Shown piece by piece: positions 17,349 to 26,187 of a stretch of DNA of 64,000 bases. Where the stretch lies: assembly GCF_019924045.1 (NCBI RefSeq), contig NZ_JAHXBN010000026.1:27320-91319 (forward strand). The letters run 5' to 3'. The position numbers and the translations under genes were made by a program. This DNA is from Dyadobacter fermentans. Its GTDB lineage: Bacteria; Bacteroidota; Bacteroidia; Cytophagales; Spirosomataceae. Position 1 is the stretch's first letter; every line of letters begins with the position of its first letter. Under the pieces are notes generated by a model, which did not search any database, was not told the DNA's origin, and saw nothing but the letters and a program-made list of their open reading frames with translations.

Positions 17349-18389
17349 TCATTGATTCACTGTAAGAGCCTTTTTTACTGCCGGTGCGACGTGCGTTCCA
17401 AGCAGCTCGATCGACTTCATCAAATCCTTGTGCGCAGGCGCACCCACATCCGTATGCATGAGAAAGCGAGTGAGGCCGAACATCTCCTGATGGTAGAGGA
17501 TCTTATCCACCACTTCATTCGGCTCGCCTATAAACAATGCGCCGTTACGGCTTTGGCCGCCTTCGAACTGCGCACGTGTGTAAGGCGCCCACCCACGGCT
17601 ACGGCCGACGCGGTCCATCTGGGCGGCATAGGAAGGGAAGTATAAGTCGCTCAGCGCTTTTCCATCCGGCCCCACCAGCCCGTGCGAGTGCGTGGCCAGC
17701 TGCATTTTGGCGGGATCGTGCCCTGCTTCCAGGTATTCGGTTTTATATAACTCAAAAAACGGCTTGAACTGCGAAGGCATACCTCCGATGATGGCGATGA
17801 TCAACGGCAAACCGAGCCGCGCAGCGCGTACCACCGACTGCGGCGTGCCGCCTACCGCCACCCATATTTCCAGGTTATTGTTCACAGCCCGGGGCAAAAC
17901 CTCCTGCCTGTCGAGTGTTGCGCGGAACTTGCCTTTCCAGGTAATCACGTCGTTTTCATTGATTTCTTTCAGCAATTGCAGCTTTTCGGTGAAAAGTCCA
18001 TTGTAATCATTCAAATCGTACCCAAAAAGCGGGAATGACTCTATGAAACTGCCCCGCCCAACGGTAATCTCTGCACGGCCGCCCGAAATGAGGTCAACCG
18101 TCGAGAAGTTCTGATAAACCCGCACGGGATCCGCGGAGCTCAATACGGTTACAGAGCTGGTGAGCTTGATATTTTTGGTCACTGAGGCCGCTGCCGCCAG
18201 AATAATCTCGGGCGTCGAAACCGCAAAATCCGGTCGGTGGTGCTCGCCTATACCGAACACATCCAGCCCAACCTCGTCGGCCAGTTTGATTTCCTCCAAC
18301 ATATCCTGCAAGCGCTCCTGCGGCGACTGAAAAGAACGGGTTTCATTGTTAAATGCAAGATCCCCGAACATGCTGATTCCTATTTCCAT
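17349..18389 (-). CDS. LLM-class (luciferase-like) flavin-dependent oxidoreductase
   Basis: The 346-residue TIM-barrel protein matches the bacterial luciferase-like family: start MEIGISMFGDLAF, the EVGLDVFGIGEHHRPDF segment, SAVTVLSSADPVRVYQ-like strands and the phosphate-binding SGGRAEITVGRG region. Such enzymes use reduced FMN or F420-type cofactors to oxidise organic substrates; the substrate here is unknown. No flavin reductase is adjacent. It has its own terminator and stands alone, with heptad element B upstream of its start. Confidence 0.9.
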   Translation of the reverse strand: MEIGISMFGDLAFNNETRSFQSPQERLQDMLEEIKLADEVGLDVFGIGEHHRPDFAVSTPEIILAAAASVTKNIKLTSSVTVLSSADPVRVYQNFSTVDLISGGRAEITVGRGSFIESFPLFGYDLNDYNGLFTEKLQLLKEINENDVITWKGKFRATLDRQEVLPRAVNNNLEIWVAVGGTPQSVVRAARLGLPLIIAIIGGMPSQFKPFFELYKTEYLEAGHDPAKMQLATHSHGLVGPDGKALSDLYFPSYAAQMDRVGRSRGWAPYTRAQFEGGQSRNGALFIGEPNEVVDKILYHQEMFGLTRFLMHTDVGAPAHKDLMKSIELLGTHVAPAVKKALTVNQ

Positions 18390-18531
18390 TTCCTGTTTGA
18401 TTTTCGTCTTTGTTTCTCACGCTGCAATCCCTGCAACGTCAGAAATACAACCGGCAATGCAGCATATAGATTCCGGAATCAGGTGTTTGGGGTAGTATCC
18501 AAAAGTATAGCGGGGGAAGGGCTGCGCCAGA

Positions 18532-18716
18532 CGACCGGACGGCTGACGGCCGACCGCTGACGGCCGACCGTAGGCCATAGACCGTAGACCGTAGACCATG
18601 GACCATAGACCATGGACCATGGACAATGGCTTACTGGTTTTACTTTAGGCAACCTCTAATTATGGTCCATGGTCGGCCGAAGGCCTCTGGTCGGCGGTCG
18701 GCGGTCGGCGGTCAGG
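18532..18716. repeat. Heptad element B (large inverted heptad repeat)
   Basis: The left arm (18532-18626) is a run of about 13 in-phase heptads of the CCGTAGA, CCATAGA, CCATGGA, CGGCCGA and CGGCTGA type. The right arm (18663-18716) carries the complementary words GGTCCAT, GGTCGGC and GGTCAGG. A 36-bp non-repeated spacer lies between. The right arm ends 12 bp from the stop codon of the FtsX permease gene. Short frames through the heptads are not considered genes. The rest of the 338-bp gap (18390-18531) shows nothing I recognise. Confidence 0.85.
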
Positions 18717-18727
18717 CCGCCCGCGGC

Positions 18728-21406
18728 CTATTCACTCCGCAAACTTCGCACAGGATTCACCATCGCCGCCCTGATCGATTGGAAACTGACTGTAAAAACG
18801 GCAATCAGCACAGCGATCACGCCAGCCAGCACGAACATCCACCATTCGATGTCGATTTGGTAAGCGAACCCTTGCAGCCATTGCTTCATGATGTACCAGG
18901 CTACCGGGGAGGCCAGAACGATGGCCATCATAACCAGTTTGAGAAAATCTTTGGAAAGCAGCCCCACAATCCCCGCTACGGAAGCTCCCAGTACTTTCCG
19001 GACGCCAATCTCCTTTGTGCGTTGCTCAGCGGTGAATGCGGCGAGACCAAACAATCCAAGGCAGGAAATGAATATCGCCAGAAAGGCAAAATACCCCGCC
19101 AGTTTACCAACGATCTGCTCGCTCTGGTATTGGCGGGCGTACTCCTGGTCGGTGAATGCATAGGTAAACGGCACATTAGGGTTGAGTTTCTTGCAAATCC
19201 GCTCGATCGCCGCCAGCGTTTCGGGCGTTTTGCCCGCCTGAATACGGACGATGACGCTCCCTTGCGGTTCACGCGCAGCGAGGTAAGCGATAAGCGGGCG
19301 GATGGCCGTATGCAGCGACTGGAAATGGAAATCTTTCAGGACACCCACAATCCGGATTTTCGATTTACCCCAGTTGATTTCCCTGCCGACCGGATCTTTG
19401 AGACCCATTACTTTCACTGCCGTTTCGTTGACAATCACACCGCTTGAGTCCGTCGGGAATTCCTTCGAGAAATCGCGGCCTTCGGCCATTTGCAGGTTCA
19501 TTGTTTTGGTAAAATTATATCCTACACCCACCGGTGTGAACCTTACCTTATCATTCGGATCGCTGCCTGGCCAGGTGATCCCCTCCGTGCCGTTACCATT
19601 GGAGGCAGGCGAGGCCGTCATATGCGACACCTCTTTCACTCCGGCAACTTGCGTTAATTGTACTTTCAGGATGTCATATTTGTTGAACAGTTCGCCCTCG
19701 ATCGGGAAGTAAACCAGGTTTTCGCGGTCAAACCCCAGGTTTTTGTTTTGTACAAAACCTACCTGCCGGTAAATAATGATCATGCCGACGATCAGGATCA
19801 CCGATAATCCGAACTGAAAGACCACCAGCCCCTGCCGCACCCATACCGAACTCGAATCAAATTTCAAAGCGCCTTTGAGAATGCGGACCGGATTGAGCGA
19901 CGACAGGAACAATGCAGGATAACTCCCCGCGAGCAACCCCGTCGCAGCAAGCAAGCCCGCTATGACGCCCCAGAACATCGGCTCCGACAACGGTAGTGCC
20001 ATTTGCTTGCCCGTAAGGCTGTTGAACGCCGGCAGCAACAAAGCCACCAGCAACACGGCCAATATCGCCGAGAGCGTCGCGATCAGCAGCGCCTCACCCA
20101 TAAACTGCCCTGCGAGCATGGAACGCATCGCCCCTACTACCTTCCTTACCCCCACTTCTTTTGCGCGGCGCGACGAGCGTGCGGTAGCGAGGTTCATGAA
20201 ATTAATGCAGGCGATCAGCAGGATGAACACGGCCACGAAACTGAACAACCGTACATATTCAATGCGGCCGCCGTCCATTTTGGCGTCTTTGATATTACTG
20301 TTAAGATAATATTCATGAAAAGGCTGCATGGCCAGCTGAGTCTTGTACGGCTTCCCGGCGTCGCGGTTGGTCTTGTCGAGCAAGTGGAGCATTTTCGTCG
20401 CTACTTTGGCTGGATCGGCGTCCTTCCGCAGTTTGAAAAACGTCAGAGGATCCGTACTGCCCCAGTCTTCGGCCCAGCGGTTATCATCCGTGTAGGCATC
20501 CCAGGTCATGAGACAATCGAATTGCAACGAGCTGTTGGTGCCGATATTCTCAAAAACCGCCGAAACGGTCATTTCCTTGCGGTTGTCAAAACGGATCGCC
20601 TTTCCCATCGCCGCCTCCGCGCTTCCGAAAAACGCTTCGGCCATGTTGCGGGAGATCACAATATTGCTCTTATCACGCAATGCACCTTCCGGAGTACCTT
20701 GTAAAAGCTTGTAGCTGAACATTTTGAAAAAATCCTCACTCGCCCAGTTGGTGGCCTGTTTGTGTACCTTGCTACCGACCGAAAACGTCTGCGGGTTGGT
20801 CCATGAATACGGTGTGCTCATTTCAATCTCCGGTATCGATTTTTTGAGCTCCTCCGCCAGCAGTCCCGGCGTCCAGATCACGCCCTGTACTTTCCCGCTG
20901 AAATACTCACGCATGTAAATGCGGTACAATTGACCATTGTTCGTGTGAAACGCATCTACGGCCCGTTCGTCACGGATCCAGAGCAAAATCATGAGGCTGC
21001 AAGCCATTCCAAGCGCGAGGCCCAGAATATTAATGGCCGAGAACGTTTTGCTTTTGAGCAGGTTACGAAATGCGATTTTGAAATAATTCTGGATCATGGC
21101 AGCACTGAATGAATAGGTTTCGGAATAGTCGTTTGAGCTTTTCGGGCGCGCGAACGGGCGCAGAAGGCGAATGGCAGCGAGGGCATATTTCCGGTCAGCA
21201 GCCGGTTTGCCCAGGCTTTCGAGCCAGTAGGCGTACATTTCGAGCATATCGCCCTGTAATTCTTCGCGGGTATCGGGGTGCGACCAGCTTGCCAGCAGGC
21301 GGGTAGCCCACCGCGGCGGCCCAGCGGGACCCTGCGTACCGGCGCCCGGCGTATCGACGCCCGGCGTACCGACGCCCGGCCCAACGGAGGTTGGCTTTCG
21401 TTCCAT
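18728..21406 (-). CDS. FtsX/MacB-type ABC transporter permease with N-terminal prefix domain
   Basis: The 892-residue protein starts with a cytoplasmic prefix of about 95 residues (WATRLLASWSHP...ELQGDMLEMYAYWLES), matching the permease prefix domain found in Bacteroidota. Two MacB periplasmic-core plus FtsX units follow, with transmembrane segments near 120-145, 395-510 and 780-885. The FtsX repeats carry RAKEVGVRKVVGA and RTKEIGVRKVLGA. No ATPase lies nearby. Family members move peptides, lipids or antimicrobials, or sense envelope stress; the substrate is unknown. Its start is 1 bp after the stop of a PadR regulator, so the two are translationally linked. The first 25 codons contain a 15-bp tandem repeat. 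Confidence 0.93.
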   Translation of the reverse strand: MERKPTSVGPGVGTPGVDTPGAGTQGPAGPPRWATRLLASWSHPDTREELQGDMLEMYAYWLESLGKPAADRKYALAAIRLLRPFARPKSSNDYSETYSFSAAMIQNYFKIAFRNLLKSKTFSAINILGLALGMACSLMILLWIRDERAVDAFHTNNGQLYRIYMREYFSGKVQGVIWTPGLLAEELKKSIPEIEMSTPYSWTNPQTFSVGSKVHKQATNWASEDFFKMFSYKLLQGTPEGALRDKSNIVISRNMAEAFFGSAEAAMGKAIRFDNRKEMTVSAVFENIGTNSSLQFDCLMTWDAYTDDNRWAEDWGSTDPLTFFKLRKDADPAKVATKMLHLLDKTNRDAGKPYKTQLAMQPFHEYYLNSNIKDAKMDGGRIEYVRLFSFVAVFILLIACINFMNLATARSSRRAKEVGVRKVVGAMRSMLAGQFMGEALLIATLSAILAVLLVALLLPAFNSLTGKQMALPLSEPMFWGVIAGLLAATGLLAGSYPALFLSSLNPVRILKGALKFDSSSVWVRQGLVVFQFGLSVILIVGMIIIYRQVGFVQNKNLGFDRENLVYFPIEGELFNKYDILKVQLTQVAGVKEVSHMTASPASNGNGTEGITWPGSDPNDKVRFTPVGVGYNFTKTMNLQMAEGRDFSKEFPTDSSGVIVNETAVKVMGLKDPVGREINWGKSKIRIVGVLKDFHFQSLHTAIRPLIAYLAAREPQGSVIVRIQAGKTPETLAAIERICKKLNPNVPFTYAFTDQEYARQYQSEQIVGKLAGYFAFLAIFISCLGLFGLAAFTAEQRTKEIGVRKVLGASVAGIVGLLSKDFLKLVMMAIVLASPVAWYIMKQWLQGFAYQIDIEWWMFVLAGVIAVLIAVFTVSFQSIRAAMVNPVRSLRSE
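21336..21380. repeat. Three 15-bp tandem repeats in the permease N-terminus
   Basis: Three consecutive copies of GTAYCGRCGCCCGGC encode pentapeptides of the G-[VA]-x-T-[PQ] type ahead of the prefix domain. Copy number could vary by slippage without shifting the frame, since 15 is a multiple of 3. Confidence 0.85.
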
Positions 21407-21407
21407 A

Positions 21408-21746
21408 TCATCGGGTCATTAACTGGAGTGTATCCGGCGACATCGCATTCCACAATGCCTCCCTCGCCTCTTTCGCTTCACGCAACGCCTTACGGCCAAA
21501 TGCGGTCACGCGGAAAAAACGTTTGCGGCGACCACCCCGCTCGGCCGTAGCGCCGCCCATTTCGGACGACAGGAACCCTTTTTCTTCCAGTCGCTGCAAG
21601 GTGGTATGTACCGTACTGAACCCGACGGCGCGGCCGGCTTTCTGGTCGAGTTCCTGCGCGACCGTCACGGCGTAGGCTTCCTCGCCCAACACCGCGACCG
21701 TCAGCAGCACGACCTCTTCCAGTTCTCCTAAAAATGTTCGTCTCAT
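21408..21746 (-). CDS. PadR-family transcriptional regulator
   Basis: The 112-residue winged-helix protein has the PadR pattern: LGELEEVVLLTVAVLGEEAYAV, then STVHTTLQRLEEKGFL, then the wing RGGRRKRFFRVTAFGRKAL. PadR proteins repress transporters and stress genes and release DNA on ligand binding. Its stop is 1 bp from the permease start, the standard PadR-permease arrangement in Bacteroidota. The ATG at 21746 fits the family better than the ATG at 21758. Confidence 0.93.
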   Translation of the reverse strand: MRRTFLGELEEVVLLTVAVLGEEAYAVTVAQELDQKAGRAVGFSTVHTTLQRLEEKGFLSSEMGGATAERGGRRKRFFRVTAFGRKALREAKEAREALWNAMSPDTLQLMTR

Positions 21747-21907
21747 GGCTGAATGCATTTATTCCGATAATGTCGGGCAAATGCTGTGCCAAATTTGGAA
21801 AGTGGGCCTCAGGTATTCAAAAAAGGGTTTCGGGCGATTGACATGGCCTGATGACTGTCCGATTCCGAACATCCGTGTTATCAAAGCGGACAAGTCGCAA
21901 ATAGCGC

Positions 21908-21938
21908 TTGAAAACCGGTTGTCAAACAGTTACATTTG
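21908..21938 (+). promoter_or_regulatory. Promoter of the membrane-bound AraC regulator
   Basis: TTG (21908-21910), a 20-bp gap and TACATTTG (21931-21938) match the Bacteroidota -33/-7 pattern. The ATG at 21959 begins 20 bp later. Confidence 0.65.
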
Positions 21939-21958
21939 GGATACAATCGGTTCGGTTT

Positions 21959-23029
21959 ATGAATATAGGCAAGGAGCTTCTGTTCTTTTTCAGCGCGCTG
22001 GGAGCTTTCAACGGCATCCTGCTCGGGCTATTCCTGTTGTTTTTTACCCAAAAGAAATACCTCGCCAACAACTTCCTGGCGGGCATGCTACTGGCGTCCA
22101 GCGTGAGGATTGCCAAGTCGGTTTGCCTCTATTTCGACGGAGGGCTGCCGAAGATTTATCTGCAAATAGGCCTTTCCGCCTGTTTTTTCATCGGGCCATT
22201 TTTGTACTATTTCGTGCGGTCTGCGGTAACACCCCTGGAAAAGACACCCAAGAGCTGGACATGGACGCTCATCGTCCTGGCCGTGCTGACACTGGCTGTG
22301 GGCATTGCCCTACCCTATTCCGAATACCCGGTTTTGTGGAATAAAGTGATTGCGAGGCTGATTTACGTGCAATGGTTTTGCTTTTTGGTTGCCTCGGGCA
22401 TTATGATCCGCGGCCTGCTGCGCAAACTGTTCCGCCGATCGTACGCAATGAAGCCAGCCGAAACGTGGATTTCCATGATTTTCCTGGGCAATGTGCTGAT
22501 CTTCCTTTTGTATTTTTCTTCGCTGATCAACGCCCCGTTCGCTTCGTACATCAGCGGGTCCATTGCATTTTCGCTCATCCTTTACCTGATGATCACTCTG
22601 GTGATTTACAAGAAGAAAACCGACGAGCTGTTCCTGCTTTTGCCCGATAAGCCCGTCGCTAAAAAGCTCAGCGAGAGCGATGCAGAACTGTGGCTTGGCA
22701 AGCTGGAAAAGGTGATGACCGAAAAAGCCATCTACAAAAACCCCGACCTGAAACTGCACGACCTCTCGCGCGAAATACAGGTTTCAGGCCACCAGCTTTC
22801 AGCCTTGCTGAACGACGGTTTGGGCAAGAATTTCACGACGTATATCAATGAGTGGCGGATTGCCGAAGCCTGCAAAATGATCGCCACCGAGCAGCATCTA
22901 ACGCTCGAAGCAATCGGTTATGAGGTCGGTTTCAATTCCAAATCTACTTTTTTTGCTACATTCAAGAAGGTAAAAGGCACAACGCCCTCTTCTTATCAAT
23001 TCACTACTAATCAACCTATTACAGATTAA
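21959..23029 (+). CDS. Membrane-bound AraC-family transcriptional regulator
   Basis: The 356-residue protein begins with six or seven hydrophobic segments (about 5-235) and ends in a full two-motif AraC domain (about 250-345: LKLHDLSREIQVSGHQLSALL and LTLEAIGYEVGFNSKSTFFATF). This architecture is common in Bacteroidota and implies membrane sensing with a tethered DNA-binding domain. The ATG at 21959, just after a good promoter, was chosen over 21908. The barrel gene 105 bp downstream is a plausible target, by position only. Confidence 0.9.
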   Translation: MNIGKELLFFFSALGAFNGILLGLFLLFFTQKKYLANNFLAGMLLASSVRIAKSVCLYFDGGLPKIYLQIGLSACFFIGPFLYYFVRSAVTPLEKTPKSWTWTLIVLAVLTLAVGIALPYSEYPVLWNKVIARLIYVQWFCFLVASGIMIRGLLRKLFRRSYAMKPAETWISMIFLGNVLIFLLYFSSLINAPFASYISGSIAFSLILYLMITLVIYKKKTDELFLLLPDKPVAKKLSESDAELWLGKLEKVMTEKAIYKNPDLKLHDLSREIQVSGHQLSALLNDGLGKNFTTYINEWRIAEACKMIATEQHLTLEAIGYEVGFNSKSTFFATFKKVKGTTPSSYQFTTNQPITD

Positions 23030-23134
23030 CAGCGGTACGAACTTATAAATCCGTACTCCTGATTTGCCTTTTGCATACCTTCGAAAATGGCGGGCTTTGG
23101 ATTTTTGCTTCAAACCAGATCCATTGTCACAGCC

Positions 23135-25522
23135 ATGAAGCTTTCCGGCATCATTTTCTCCATCCTTTTTCTGTTTACCCAAATAACCGTCGCCCAGCAC
23201 CGTTACGCGGTTTCGGGAAAGGCCGTCGGTGCAAACCGGCAGCAGGTTGCCGTGTATGCCCGCCTGCTTGCCCTACCCGATTCCGCTTTACTGCAAGGCG
23301 CGCCATTCGAGGACGGCAGCGTCACCTTCACCGGCATTGTGCATCAAGCCGTTGCCATACGGCTAAGCAGCATTGGCCTTGCCGACACGCTGATCGTCAT
23401 CAGCCCGAACGGCCGGGCGCACATCGACCTCGGCACCATCCTCATGCGTGAGCACGTGCAAGCGCTCGCTGGCGTGACCGTGCGCGGGCAGGCCCCGCTC
23501 GTGAGGCAAGGGGCCAACGGCACCATCGAAATCCAGGTTACCGGCAGTATTCTGGCCGGCAGCACCTCGGCCTCGGAACTGCTCGGCCGGTCGCCGGGCA
23601 TTATCTTCACCGAAGGTCGGGCGGGCGTCGCGGGGCGCGGCGAAGCACTGATTTTCCTGAACGGACAGGCCATCACCCCTGAACAAATGGCGGCCATTCC
23701 CGTGAGCCGCATTGCACGGGTGGAGGTGATCCCAAACCCCTCGGCCCGATACGATGCCGAGGGCAAGGCGGTGATCAATATCATCACTAAGCAGGTAATG
23801 GATACCGGTATGACGGGCTCGGTCACCCAGCAATATGCCTACACCCGATTTGCAGGCAGCGAGCTCAATACCCTCGCGGATGCCCAGTACATGCGCAACA
23901 AACTGGCGTTGCAAGCCAATTATGCCCTGCAAACCGGTAACAGCCGCGAAGTACTCCATACCACACGCACCCGTCCCTCGCCCACCGAGTACCTCCATTC
24001 GGACCTCACCACCGACTGGCAGCGCAAATTGCGTAATTATTCCAATTTCGGGGTGGGCGCACAATGGAACCTGAACGCCAACAGCTATTTGTCGCTGAAT
24101 TACAAGGGAAATCTCAACAGCCTTGGCGGCAGCCAAAATAGCAGTAATGCCCTCACCGACAAAAAAGGCAGCAGCTTCTACCAAAGCCGCGTGGCCAAGG
24201 ACGAAGAACGCTGGAACCACGCTGTTACCCTCAACTTCCAGCAAGCGCTGGATACACTCGGCTCCGCTTTGTTTGTCGGCACGCAATATGCCCGCTTCAA
24301 AACCGACCAGCACGACCGTATCGCCGAAAGCAGCCTCACCGGCGAAAGCAACGGCCTGCGGAACCTGCTCAACGACGTGCTCGTCCGCATCCACATTTCC
24401 AGCACCCAGCTCGATTACACCAAAGTGTTCCGCAACGGCGACAAGCTCGAAACCGGCGCCAAGTTCAGCTACGCCGATAATGGCTCGGGCACCGATTTCA
24501 TGGTTTCCACTGAGGGCGGCCCGTTCCTGCCCGACCCTGGCCTGAGCAGCAACTTCCGTTACCGCGAAAAGGTACCGGCCGTGTATTTAAGCTATCTGGG
24601 AAATCTGAAAAAAAATGTCCGTTTCGGAGCCGGGCTGCGGGGCGAATACACCAGCTATTCGCTCAATACCACCGCACGCGGCGGCCAGGTTATCGGGGAC
24701 AAGTACTTCCATGTTTTCCCCCATCTTTTTATCAGCAAAAACTTCCCGAATGGCCTCCAAAGCCGCATTTCGTACGTTTCCAAGATCACCCGCCCACGCT
24801 ACCAGGCACTCAACCCGTTCGTGATCTACCAGGATCCCTTTACGACCATCGAGGGCAACCCCAACATGCAGCCCGAGAAGATCCATACCGTCGAAACCGG
24901 CCTGCAATACAGGCAACTCGACGTCCGGGCGGGTTACACCTACACCAAAGACAAGATCAGCGGCGCTGCATTACGCGGCGAGTCGCCCAACAGCTACATT
25001 TTAAAGGGCATTAACCTTGCGCGGGAGCATTCCCTCTTCATTACAGCGTCGGCGACATTCAACATCGCCTGGTGGAACACTACCAACACCGTCACCGTGA
25101 GCCGCAACAACCTGATCGACAACGAATACGGCTTCGATATCCTCAAACCCAGGCCGCAGCTTTATGCCTACACCAGCAATACTTTTGATGTAAACCATAT
25201 TTTTAAAATTCAGCTCATGGCCTGGTATCTCAGCGAAAGGTCACAAGGGCTATACAATGATTTCAGCCGGTCGACGGTAACGCTGGGCGCGGAGAAAGAC
25301 TTTTTGAAAAACGCATTGAAGATCAGGCTCACCGCGAACGATATTTTTCATCAAAGTCACGTGCACGGCAAATACAGCGTCGGTGCTACCAATATTTACT
25401 ACCACCGCACTTATTCGACTGCATTCTTCGGCGTCAGCGCTGTGTATCGGTTTGGGAGGTCGGGAAAAATTACATTTAACAGCAAATCCACCGGCGAGAC
25501 GGAGCAGAATCGGGCGCGGTGA
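23135..25522 (+). CDS. Outer-membrane beta-barrel protein, TonB-dependent receptor-like
   Basis: The 795-residue product has a signal peptide (MKLSGIIFSILFLFTQITVAQ). A carboxypeptidase-regulatory-like domain follows at about 22-110, a plug at about 120-225 (SRIARVEVIPNPSARYDAEGKAVINIITK) and a long C-terminal barrel of the OMP_b-brl_3 type. These receptors differ from SusC and lack a SusD partner. Substrates are mostly unknown. The ATG at 23135 places the signal peptide at the start. The first residues after the signal are irregular for the regulatory domain, but the plug is complete. Confidence 0.88.
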   Translation: MKLSGIIFSILFLFTQITVAQHRYAVSGKAVGANRQQVAVYARLLALPDSALLQGAPFEDGSVTFTGIVHQAVAIRLSSIGLADTLIVISPNGRAHIDLGTILMREHVQALAGVTVRGQAPLVRQGANGTIEIQVTGSILAGSTSASELLGRSPGIIFTEGRAGVAGRGEALIFLNGQAITPEQMAAIPVSRIARVEVIPNPSARYDAEGKAVINIITKQVMDTGMTGSVTQQYAYTRFAGSELNTLADAQYMRNKLALQANYALQTGNSREVLHTTRTRPSPTEYLHSDLTTDWQRKLRNYSNFGVGAQWNLNANSYLSLNYKGNLNSLGGSQNSSNALTDKKGSSFYQSRVAKDEERWNHAVTLNFQQALDTLGSALFVGTQYARFKTDQHDRIAESSLTGESNGLRNLLNDVLVRIHISSTQLDYTKVFRNGDKLETGAKFSYADNGSGTDFMVSTEGGPFLPDPGLSSNFRYREKVPAVYLSYLGNLKKNVRFGAGLRGEYTSYSLNTTARGGQVIGDKYFHVFPHLFISKNFPNGLQSRISYVSKITRPRYQALNPFVIYQDPFTTIEGNPNMQPEKIHTVETGLQYRQLDVRAGYTYTKDKISGAALRGESPNSYILKGINLAREHSLFITASATFNIAWWNTTNTVTVSRNNLIDNEYGFDILKPRPQLYAYTSNTFDVNHIFKIQLMAWYLSERSQGLYNDFSRSTVTLGAEKDFLKNALKIRLTANDIFHQSHVHGKYSVGATNIYYHRTYSTAFFGVSAVYRFGRSGKITFNSKSTGETEQNRAR

Positions 25523-25533
25523 AATGCTTCATG

Positions 25534-25658
25534 GCACGAAGGTCTACCTTCGTGCTCCCTATTCGCAGGCCTCCGACCGGCCGATGCTGCAAAGCGATAT
25601 TGCGGTACTGACCGGCCGGAGGCCTGCGAATAGTGTGTGCAAATCATGAGATTTGCAC
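25534..25658. repeat. Three consecutive hairpins (REP-like element)
   Basis: Hairpin 1 (25534-25555) has perfect 10-bp arms GCACGAAGGT/ACCTTCGTGC and a 2-nt gap. Hairpin 2 has 17-bp perfect arms at 25559-25575 (CTATTCGCAGGCCTCCG) and 25617-25633 around a 41-bp core that also contains CCGGCC words. Hairpin 3 (25637-25658) has 9-bp arms GTGCAAATC/GATTTGCAC and a 4-nt loop. The spacing between hairpins is only 3 bp on each side. The block lies 11 bp after the stop of the barrel gene. No transposase is nearby. Confidence 0.85.
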
Positions 25659-25731
25659 CAGCGCGGCCTGCACGATTATTAAATAGTAATTAAAATGGCA
25701 TTCAGCATACATTCAGGTCGGAGTGAGTTGC

Positions 25732-25739
25732 TACTTTTG
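25732..25739 (+). promoter_or_regulatory. -7 box (TACTTTTG) before the YciI gene
   Basis: TACTTTTG matches TAnnTTTG, 28 bp before the ATG at 25768. No clear -33 element is visible. Confidence 0.4.
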
Positions 25740-25767
25740 AAACATTCTCTTCAACCATGAAAAAACC

Positions 25768-26115
25768 ATGAAAAACTACATTATCATTTTCCGCGAGCCC
25801 GACGGTCGGCGGTCCGACGGTCAGCGGGATTCCCATACAGAGGCGGAAATTGCGGCGCATCGGGAAAACTGGTCAAAATGGTTTGCCGAATGGGGTGCCA
25901 AAGGCAAGTTGGCAGGCGGTAGCGGGCTGACGCTCAACGGCCGCATTATCAAAGACGGGCAAACCAACGAAGGCATTCATTACGCGGGTACGGAAATCGT
26001 GGGCGGCTTTCTATTGCTCAAAGCCGAAGACCTGGACGAAGCCACGGCCATCGCCGCCAGTTGCCCGATCTACGAGTTCGACGGTTACGCCGAAGTCCGC
26101 GAAATGCAGCAATAG
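25768..26115 (+). CDS. YciI-family (YCII-related) protein with a heptad-like insertion
   Basis: The 115-residue protein has the YCII layout: MKNYIIIFREPDG, a central LAGGSGLTLNGRII segment and the C-terminal KAEDLDEATAIAASCPIYEFDG. The family forms small ferredoxin-like dimers; functions are mostly unknown, with dehydrochlorinase or stress links in a few members. The codons for GRRSDGQRD are read from GGTCGGC/GGTCAGC words like those of the heptad elements, so the loop may be an in-frame element relic. An earlier ATG at 25757 stops after four codons. Confidence 0.85.
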   Translation: MKNYIIIFREPDGRRSDGQRDSHTEAEIAAHRENWSKWFAEWGAKGKLAGGSGLTLNGRIIKDGQTNEGIHYAGTEIVGGFLLLKAEDLDEATAIAASCPIYEFDGYAEVREMQQ

Positions 26116-26123
26116 CCCCCATG

Positions 26124-26179
26124 CCCTCCTCCTTTCCTCCCTTTCCTCCCCCTTTTCCTCCCCCTCCTCCCCTTCCTCC
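26124..26179. repeat. 56-bp uninterrupted pyrimidine tract between convergent genes
   Basis: The plus strand is purely C and T over 56 bases, in CCTCC/CCTTTCC blocks. It lies between the YciI stop and the stop of the phospholipase gene, which converge here. Such tracts can form triplex DNA and can pause polymerases. Confidence 0.9.
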
Positions 26180-26187
26180 ATACTCCC

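Noticed and set aside
18417..18626. Short minus-strand frame rich in heptad-coded residues
   Set aside because: It consists mostly of the heptad element read as protein; no likeness to a family and no promoter.
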